NCBI GenBank assembly: GCA_001953115.1
Contig: LSSL01006549.1
Coordinates: 1-28,442, forward strand
Direction: 5' to 3'
Length of the DNA stretch: 28,442 nucleotides
Source: Smittium mucronatum
Lineage: Eukaryota > Kickxellomycota > Harpellomycetes > Harpellales > Legeriomycetaceae
Shown piece by piece: positions 21,725 through 28,442 of this stretch (positions are counted from its first letter, which is position 1; each line of letters begins with the position of its first letter). The notes below the pieces were generated by a model. It had not been told where the DNA came from. It was given only the letters and a program-made list of their open reading frames with translations, and ran no database searches. A program made the translations under genes and the position numbers.

Positions 21725-22290
21725 AAGCTAACAGTGAAACAGTTTATAGCAAAAAAATGGTGGCTTTTAGCCGATAATGGATTTTTTAGAGCAAGCGATA
21801 TCCAACTCATATATTATACTAGACACCCAATTTTTGAGGGTGCATTTTGTTTAGTAATAGTACATCATAAAGAAAAGCACTGGGGATAAATAATCGAAAA
21901 TACCTGCCATATTAATTCAAATTAGGACAAGTTAATTTTCCCAGTGACTGCAAACATGTTTAAAAAGAAAGCTTAGCCTCAGTAACGTCTCCAAAACCAC
22001 GTGATAAAAATAGCTCATAGGTGGTAAATATATGATCAGATTTGTAAGCGTTTTTCCAAGTCTTTTCTTATTTGATAGCATTAATAGATATATACTTTCT
22101 AACCCATAATTAAATCATCATGATCCAAAAGCGCCCATACCAAAAAGTCGAGCTATCAGGACAACTCTGGAAGTTAAATCAGGGTATATTCTGACGAAAT
22201 AGTGTCACATGCCTTTTTTTCCAACAGCTAAATATTAAATTTATACTATCAAATTAGAAGAAACACCAGAAGCAAGCTTACTGAGTTTGT
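21725..22290 (+). pseudogene. DIRS tyrosine recombinase remnant
   Basis: A 54-codon open segment at 21725-21889 contains WWLLADNGFFRASDIQLIYY, which resembles the 'LLAxTGxLRPSDI' box I region holding the first catalytic Arg. Further on, PIPKSRAIRTTLEVKSG at about 22137 aligns with SIPKARAIGAKLAAEAE at the window start. The C-terminal Tyr region is interrupted by stops. The frame between RNase H and this domain (20931-21724) is too decayed to assign. Confidence 0.7.
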
Positions 22291-22535
22291 TTTAAATTTG
22301 AAATAATTTATTATATATCGTCTCTACCGAATAATTTTAGGATTCATAGAACTTCTTTAACGAAGACTGATTAATATTATTCTAAGAGAATATAAATATT
22401 ACGTCTCACTTAAATTTTACAAGGTTACCTTTGCCGAAAGATAATAAGGATATCACTAGAATGTAACTGACCGTATATACTATATATAGCTAATTTAATT
22501 TCTCTTGTTTTATTGACTTTATATATTTGGTTTAG

Positions 22536-22621
22536 TTTTATCCAATAAAATGATAAAAACTTATTAAGTATCCTCTTTTAAAATAAAACGAATTAATCTT
22601 TTCACAAAGCGCTTAATTAAT
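22536..22621. repeat. Right inverted terminal repeat of DIRS copy 2
   Basis: The first 40 bp pair with 18471-18508. The remainder (GAATTAATCTTTTCACAAAG onward) resembles the copy 1 terminus (AATTAATCTTCGCTCTACGA). The end is near the GCTTAATTAATT. Confidence 0.65.
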
Positions 22622-22625
22622 TCAA

Positions 22626-24539
22626 AAACTATTTGGGTTAAGAAGGCATTTTTAATAGGAGTTTTTCGGTAAGATGAGTTAATTAGGACAAATAATATCT
22701 TGGTTTTAAATATGCTCAATTAAATCAGATATAACATGTTTCATCCCTGCAGCAGGATTATTTTTTTAGTTTAATAATTATGAGATAAAATATTTGTAGT
22801 ATATGACTAAATTTAAACGTCAATTATCCTATAAACTAGTAATAAATTACAGGGATAAGAGTTAGATAATGAAATAATAATATCCAGCCTATTTTTATGA
22901 ATTATCATTTCGATTTCTGCATTTATTGTAAAAAAAATAACGCATTGAATTTGAGATTACTCCATTAGGAAATATAATTTTAGCATTACAGGGATGAAAA
23001 CCACAAATTTTATCATGGATAAGACCCAAAAACGTCCACAGAGCCAAAATTTTATCTTAAAGAAATTAATTAGCGACTAGTAACACTGTAATCAACTATA
23101 CAGAAAGTCCATTATAAATAACTAAAAACATAGAGAGGGTTTTTTTTTTTAAAAAAAATTATTTTATGTATCTATGTAGACATGATTAACTAAAAATATA
23201 AAAATATATAGAAAAAGTCGAACAATATTTTACGAAATATAGGTTAGTAAATAATTATTGTAAAGCAGACCAATTATTTCAGGAGAAAAATTATTTGAAT
23301 AAAAGTCATCAAAGTAATAATTATTTGCTATATATCACAAATGATTTTTGCGAATAAAAATCCATAAATACTAATATTTTTTACCCATTGAAAAAAAATA
23401 TTCAAAATTATTCTGATAAAAAATATAATAACAATAATACAAAATTAAGCATATGAACACAAAAATCACAATCAACTACAAATCTAACAAATAATTAGGA
23501 TTCCCAGTAAAAATTTGCATATTTAAATACAAAAAAAAAAAATCCGTTCTATTATAATTTTTTTTATTATTTAGGAATTGATTTTCGAAACTTATTCAAG
23601 TTATATTTTCATTGAATCTGTTAATGGGCTCAAATCCTTTTATTTTTTATAAGAAACAAAGGATTTTTTTTATTTACAATCAGCAAAAAATGAAATTAAA
23701 ATTAGCCAATTATATAAGAGGATTTAATTGTATAAAATTGTTATATTTTGTATCCATTTAATGACCATTTTATCAATTTTGTATCGATTTATTAAATTTG
23801 TATCAAAACACTTAATTATGCATCAATAAATTAAATTTTGTCAGATTTTATTAACTGAATTTTTTTTTACCAGTCGGAAAGGTTGTTTATTATTTATCAC
23901 CTGCTTTTTTCTAGAATCTTATCGCTTACTAAGTCATTATTTTCATTTTAAAGAAAATCTTCTTTTTTTGCAACAGGTCTTCTAAATAATCTTACAAAAA
24001 CATTATTTTTCTTCGATTTTTAAAACGAATCTTCCAAAAAAAACTTTTATATTACAGTATGATAATGAATAAAAAATCTGGTTTGATTATGTATAGAAAC
24101 TAAATTTTGAAATTTTTTTCGAATCCGATAATACTCTAATTAAGAAATACTATAGAAAATGCTGTATAAAATGGTCTCCGTTGATTTATCTTTTTAAAAC
24201 CAATTCTCAATTCTGATTTATAAATTATCTTTTCATACACATATGTGATTTTTCATTTATGTCTATCTTCTACCTCTATTCCATTATAATTGCATATTTT
24301 GCATATCTTGCTATCTATAAGTATTAAAATTTATAACCCTTTTAACCATAAACTTACTAATAATCAATTACTGAACATGCTCGATTATTAATTTTCAATT
24401 CATAGCGTTCAATTAATTAAAGCTACATGTAAGTTGAAAGTGTTATTTAATAGATGTTTATGATTTTAGTTTATCATATGGCTCGTGAAGCTTTTTTTCT
24501 GTAGCTTAAATTATGCTAATTAAAGATTTTTGTGTGGTG
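22626..24539. other. AT-rich intergenic stretch, nothing recognised
   Basis: No protein-like frame or RNA gene was seen. A T-run directly followed by an A-run at about 23140-23158 forms a self-complementary block like those near 4075 and 17415. The word TTTTGTATCNATTTA recurs three to four times at about 23745-23830. Confidence 0.5.
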
Positions 24540-25050
24540 CATGTTGCGTGTTTCCTGATACTTTATTTTTCTTCCTGCTGCTTACCGTATACACATCGCT
24601 CATTTTCTGTTGATAGTTGATAGTCGATAGTTGCTTTTTTCTATTTTCTAGCTTTTATTTGCTGATTAATAGTTTCTAATGGCTATAAGCTTACCTTGTG
24701 GTAGCATTTGTTTGTTCCTTGTTGTTTTTTGCTTGAAAATATTGCCTTTAACCTGTTTCTTGACACTCTCTGCCTGTTACATTTTGCTTGATGACTTTTC
24801 TAATTAAAATTTTCTATTCATGAGTTAGAATTTCTGAGTTACTAGTTAGTAGTCACTAAAAAGTACCGTATGTTAATTTTTGCTAGTTTCTAATTACTAG
24901 TTTATAATTGCTTGTTTTAATATCTATTTTTCAACTGTTATTTTCTAATCTATGGTCGTTTAAAGTATGGTTATTTTTGCTTGTTTCTTGTTGAACGTTG
25001 TTTGGATGACATATCTTTTTAAATGAATCTTCTTCCTAGTTGGATGTTTT
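24540..25050 (+). repeat. T-rich degenerate short-period repeat
   Basis: The plus strand is strongly T-rich and built from loosely repeated words: TTGATAGTTGATAGTCGATAGTTGC near 24609 contains three 7-bp GATAGTY steps. Then TTGCTT, TTTCTA, TTACTAGTT and GTTTCTTG recur many times up to about 25000. There is no fixed period and no open frame. It looks like an old, degraded minisatellite or cryptically simple DNA. Confidence 0.5.
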
Positions 25051-25253
25051 TAACTCTGTGTCATGTTCACAAAATTGCCGATTATCAAAAATAAATCATT
25101 ATTAATTTTCATATTTATTCAAAAATCAACATCAACATCAAATATAAAAAAATTATTAACATCAATATAGATATCGTTGAAATTTACCTATAAATTAGTC
25201 TTAATCAAGATAATTTTTATTCTGAGTAATATCAGTTCATCGTGGGGTTTCCT

Positions 25254-25465
25254 ATTACTTGAAGCAATTCCAGGGAGGGGGGGGGGTCTTTAGATTGGTA
25301 GATTGCAACCTTTTCCCGAAGGTAAACAGTCAGTAGATAGCAGAGGAGCTTATAGTAGTTAGGATAATATTCTTTTATTTACGCCTTTTTCTTTCTTTTT
25401 CATATTTTTTTAGTATAGTTTTTAATGAATTTAGCTTAAAATAAAATTCCGTGATAAAAAAAAAA
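25254..25465 (+). repeat. Left terminal inverted repeat of the MULE
   Basis: Matches the reverse complement of about 27860-28064. Shared blocks include TTGGTAGATTG, CCTTTTCCCG, GCAGAGGAGCTTAT, TTTTTTTAGTATAGTTTTTA and AAATAAAATTCCGTGATA. A G10 tract at 25277-25286 replaces a run of five G in the partner arm. The GC-richer middle of the right arm (CCGGCCGCGTACC region) is altered here to TA-rich bases. Confidence 0.85.
25277..25286 (+). repeat. G10 homopolymer in the left MULE repeat
   Basis: Ten G where the right arm has five C, so the run expanded after insertion of the element. Confidence 0.85.
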
Positions 25466-25814
25466 TCAATTCATTGTAAGATTTTTTTTTTAACATAGTT
25501 TAGATAGATATGATCGGGTATGAAACTCATTAAATATTATAGAAAAGTCTTATAATTAATAATTTTTTTAGTTATTTTATTTTAACATACCTTTTTAAAT
25601 AATTAAATAAATAAAATTTGAGTATCAATAAAATAAAAAATAAATTTTTATACATAATTACTGATTAGTTTTATAATTAAAAAATGGTTAAAAATTAGGT
25701 TTAACGATACTTTGATATTTTTAGAATTTTTTTTGAGTATTTTTCATGAAAAAAAAACTTTAATTTCAATTCAGGGATTAGTAATTCAAATAAATAGATA
25801 TATAGCATTTTCAG

Positions 25815-26440
25815 AAAAAAATGAGCATTTTACATTCAATAAAGATCAAATTACATAAATAAACTGATCAATTTTCATTTATTGGGCGAGAATTTTTTAA
25901 CCTAATGGTTGATCAATTTAAAAAATAAAATTTGATCATTTTTCAATCGATAAAATGTACATCTTTCAACTTAAAAAATGGGCTTTTCTCATTTTGATTA
26001 GTGGCCATTTTTCAAAATCTAGTAATCATTTTTCAATTAAAAATTAAAAATATTTTAGAAAACGTTGAATTGGTATAAGTTCACGAAAAAAAATGTTCAT
26101 AAGCCAAAAAAAGATTAAAATTTTATTTTTATTGACCTTTAGAGCCGAATTATTGTTATTTGATATTGATATAGTTCGCTTATTCATAGAAATTATAGGT
26201 AAAAATCTATAAATTTTTTTATTAATGAAGAAAAAATCCACATGTTTTATATGGTGATTATTTTTACTTGAAAAATGATCACTAGACTTATAAAAATGAG
26301 TACTTTTAGAAATAAAAAAATGTTTGTTTTTTAATCATAAAGTGTTTACATTTTTTCAATTAGAAAATGATTAGCTTTTATTTTTTAAATTTATCAGCTA
26401 TTGGATTGAAAAATGTTCATCCAATGTTTTAAAATTGATC
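25815..26440. repeat. Array of short dispersed motifs inside the MULE
   Basis: The motif TTGAAAAATG, often extended to TTGAAAAATGATCA, recurs every 20-30 bp. On the minus strand it occurs with small changes between about 25815 and 26045, and on the plus strand at about 26270, 26365 and 26405. GATCAATTT and AAATGATCA variants lie between. The array sits between the left TIR and the 3' end of the transposase gene. It resembles the degenerate subterminal motifs that some DNA transposons carry as transposase sites, but could be an old minisatellite. The small open frame at 26044-26241 within it has no gene-like feature. Confidence 0.5.
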
Positions 26441-26515
26441 AGCTTTTTTGTGTAATATGTTTTTTTCTAAATTTAAAGTTCTTATTTTTTTCTTAAAATG
26501 CTTTATTTGATATAC

Positions 26516-27805
26516 TTAAAATTTTATTAGATAATATAATTTTAAAAGGAAATTAAAATGTTGGTTAAAACTTGAAACATGAATTTTTCTTAATCTTCTT
26601 GGGTCTCCCAGCAGTTCTTCTATCAGACAGCAAAGTAATGTAATTAGATTGCTATTTTTTGTTTGGGATAAAAAAATGAATTCATGAACACACTTTTTTT
26701 TCTTTAAAAACTCTTTTAAGCAAACATCTTTCCAAATAGCTACATCTTTTTTTGAGTAAATTAAAGAGTAATTTTCAAAAAATTCTGCCATTGAGTCGAG
26801 GTTGATGAATTTAAGATGTTTAAAGGTCCTTGAAAAATAACAAACTTCGATCGAACCAATAATTAATTCCGAAACGTAAATGTATCCCGTATTTAAATCA
26901 TTTGAGATTCTGTACAAATAGTTTCTGTTATTTTCGTAAACGAGTTTATCGTATTATTCAATAATTTCAAAAGTTGGACCATGATTATTTTGTGAATGAT
27001 AAATTATTTATTTAGAAAAATCTAAAAAGTTAAGTAAGTCGGATACTTTATAAATAATAAATTTCTGTTTGATTGTACTGTTAAACATTTCAAGAGAATT
27101 AATTGTTAAAGGTGAAAATATAGAGTAACCTTCTTTCCAATTCTCGTTTTTTCGAAGTGATGTTTTCTTAAATATCTACTATAAAGCTTAAGCCCCTCCA
27201 TTTCTCATTGAAAAGCTTGATTTACAGGCCAAATATTTTTAAGCTTGGACTTAGCTGGATTTTACATATGTCCAAATTCAAATGAGTTACATATTGTCCA
27301 CTTACCCCCAATAATATCCTTTATATTTTTTGGCTGATGGAACCAAAAATTAGTTCTATTTATATATAAGGAAAATAATTATATGACTAAAGATATTTGA
27401 GGCGCAGAATCCTCTACTAAATTATTTATTTTGAGATTCAGCCCGATTTTTTCCGCTTCAGAATTTAAAGTTTTAATAACCCAAATGTAATCTTTAGTAT
27501 CACCCCTACTTAATATTTATATGACCACTGGTAAAAACAATTGATTGATATCGGTTGCTCCAGCTAATATTACAGGATAGCTACCCCTGATCGATTTAAA
27601 TTTAGAATCTATATGAAGATAAGTGGCTTTGGAAAGAATATTGATCATATTTTTTGAATTAACAAGCGATTTAATGTCTTCATGATAAGAAGAGAATGCA
27701 GCAACGTAAGCTATATTACTCTTTTCGTTATTTTTCAATCCTAAACATTTAAGTTCAAAGTTTTTTGTTGTTATTTCTTTACTTTTATTATCGATTTTTT
27801 TTTAT
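26516..27805 (-). pseudogene. MULE transposase, broken, with core domain and degraded SWIM-like finger
   Basis: Reading the minus strand from about 27805, an open segment down to the stop at 27517 contains ILSKATYLHIDSKFKSIRGS and YPVILAGATDINQLFLPV. This is the MULE core signature, with the first catalytic Asp at about 27607-27609. The frame continues past that stop with RGDTKDYIWVIKTLNSEAEK and LVEDSAPQISLV (second Asp at 27409-27411), then FWFHQPKNIKDIIGG at about 27320-27350. These match 'E-T-x-D-F-x-W', 'DAAPAI' and 'CWFHVKKNI'. Several stops follow. A 133-codon segment at 26917-26516 ends the protein and holds WKDVCLKEFLKKKKCVHEF, which looks like a SWIM finger (CxC...CxH) whose first Cys has become Asp. 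The usual N-terminal DNA-binding region is not visible. Confidence 0.8.
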
Positions 27806-27859
27806 TAATTCGTTGTGTTTTCTATCGATTTTTTTTTATTACTTCTTATAGAGTATTTT

Positions 27860-28064
27860 TTTTTTTTTGTATCACGGAATTTTATTGTAAGATAACGTCA
27901 TTAAAAACTATACTAAAAAAATTTGAAAAAAAGAAAAAGACGTATAGAAAAGACTATTATTCTAACTACAATAAGCTCCTCTGCCGGACTACCGGCCGCG
28001 TACCTACGGGAAAAGGGTTCAATCTACCAACCGAAAGACCCCCTCTGGCATTGCTTCAAGTAAT
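27860..28064 (-). repeat. Right terminal inverted repeat of the MULE
   Basis: Partner of the left arm. It ends CATTGCTTCAAGTAAT at 28064. It retains GCCGGACTACCGGCCGCG, which seems the less decayed version of this part of the repeat. Confidence 0.85.
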
Positions 28065-28359
28065 CTGGATGACTGAGGTTACGTGCAGTCATGAATTAAG
28101 CTCTTTGTCAATGAACAACAGTTCATTGAACCTATTGAGCTCCTAGTCAGAGCCTACTTCTAACAGGATTAATAAAATTAGGCTCCTACCCAAACGTGGG
28201 TTTGATCGATATGGCTTTCCTACAAATAGCTGTTAGACGCTGAGATCCGTCTGACTGTCGAACGCTGGACTTGTGCACTAGACTATGTCTCAGCTGTGCT
28301 AAACGATCGGTTCCTCCTGTTTCTAGATGGTCCTCCTCTGGAATCGCTGTCCTCCGAAT
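28065..28359. other. Less AT-rich segment beyond the MULE, identity unknown
   Basis: The composition is more balanced than in the rest of the intergenic DNA. There is a perfect 9-bp stem, TCAATGAAC-AACA-GTTCATTGA, at 28108-28129, and a smaller inverted match, AGACG...CGTCT, near 28234. The sequence around GTGGGTTTGATCGATATGG slightly recalls a tRNA B box, but no tRNA fold is apparent. It could be part of a short interspersed or non-autonomous element continuing beyond the window. Confidence 0.3.
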
Positions 28360-28442
28360 CGCTGTGCGCTATCTCCACTACTCCCAACCAAGAATAGTGC
28401 AACGCTGTGCGCTGTCTCCACTACTCCCAACCAAGAATAGTA
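28360..28442 (+). repeat. 43-bp tandem repeat running off the window end
   Basis: One full unit (28360-28402) starts CGCTGTGCGCTATCTCCACT and ends GAATAGTGCAA. A second copy, cut at 40 bp, runs from 28403 to the window end with a single internal difference (CTATC to CTGTC). A shorter GAATCGCTGT doublet precedes it at about 28341-28364. The array probably continues outside the window. Confidence 0.85.

Larger units (their letters stand above)
18471..22621 (+). mobile_element. Decayed DIRS-type retrotransposon (copy 2)
   Basis: The element reads on the plus strand in the order expected for DIRS: gag-like frame, reverse transcriptase, RNase H, tyrosine recombinase. Many stops and frameshifts interrupt all of them. 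The ends carry an inverted repeat: 18471-18508 is the reverse complement of 22536-22575, with TTTTATCCAATAAAAT as core. The right end resembles the terminal repeat of copy 1 at 430-523. There is no long terminal repeat and no integrase, which fits the DIRS order and argues against Gypsy or Copia. The outer limits are where the similarity fades and could be wrong by tens of bases. It is not capable of autonomous movement. Confidence 0.8.
25254..28064 (-). mobile_element. Mutator-like (MULE) DNA transposon with long terminal inverted repeats
   Basis: A 2811-bp unit is bounded by terminal inverted repeats (25254-about 25465 and about 27860-28064) beginning ATTACTTGAAGCAAT. It contains a broken MULE-family transposase on the minus strand (26516-27805). 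Transposase plus TIRs over 150 bp is the usual MULE architecture. No 9-bp target duplication was found directly outside (TTTCCT left, CTGGAT right), so either the ends are imprecise or the copy is old or rearranged. The unit is autonomous in design but dead. Confidence 0.85.

Noticed and set aside
26044..26241. 65-codon minus-strand frame inside the MULE
   Set aside because: Asn/Ile/Lys-rich low complexity inside the motif array, with no similarity to transposase parts.
28190..28215. B-box-like sequence suggesting a tRNA or SINE
   Set aside because: No acceptor stem, A box or cloverleaf could be found around it.
1..28442. CRISPR arrays, bacterial operons or phage modules
   Set aside because: No regularly spaced identical repeats with unique spacers. 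Genes are spliced and the elements are eukaryotic transposons.

Overview
This is AT-rich nuclear DNA from a eukaryote. It has spliced genes with short GT-AG introns (about 62-168 bp), no operons or ribosome binding sites, and several decayed transposons in long non-coding stretches. The host genes are conserved across eukaryotes, so the lineage is uncertain. An invertebrate animal, for example an AT-rich arthropod, fits; a fungus or protist is not excluded.

Layout. Positions 1-523 hold the 3' end of a DIRS-type (tyrosine-recombinase) retrotransposon: an open recombinase C-terminus, then an inverted-repeat terminal structure. Positions 1509-1763 hold an unassigned open frame. Positions 3404-5810 hold two inverted-repeat structures lying end to end: a young one with 335-bp arms, and an older, diverged one whose arms resemble the first. 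Positions 5811-9900 are AT-rich with no recognisable genes.

Positions 9.9-14.2 kb are the only clear host gene block and are visibly less AT-rich. It holds an unidentified four-exon gene on the plus strand (10278-11193). A Golgi Qb-SNARE of the GOSR1/GS28 family lies convergent to it on the minus strand (11351-12269, four exons). A complete ubiquitin C-terminal hydrolase of the UCHL3 family follows, also on the minus strand (12973-14208, five exons). I assembled these exons by hand from splice signals, reading phase and family conservation.

Positions 14.2-18.4 kb are empty AT-rich DNA. A second, heavily mutated DIRS element occupies about 18471-22621, with recognisable reverse transcriptase, RNase H and tyrosine recombinase remnants. 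Its terminal repeats resemble those at the window start, so both copies belong to one family. Positions 24.5-25.05 kb are a T-rich degenerate repeat. Positions 25254-28064 are a Mutator-like (MULE) DNA transposon with about 205-bp terminal inverted repeats, a broken transposase on the minus strand (MULE core and SWIM-like finger) and blocks of short repeated motifs. The last 380 bp are less AT-rich and end in a 43-bp tandem repeat.

I saw no convincing new biological system. The most interesting items are the inverted-repeat family at 3.4-5.8 kb, the DIRS family with its terminal architecture, the MULE with its repeated internal motifs, and the unidentified 214-residue protein. No tool was run: similarity statements rest on reading and on family knowledge.
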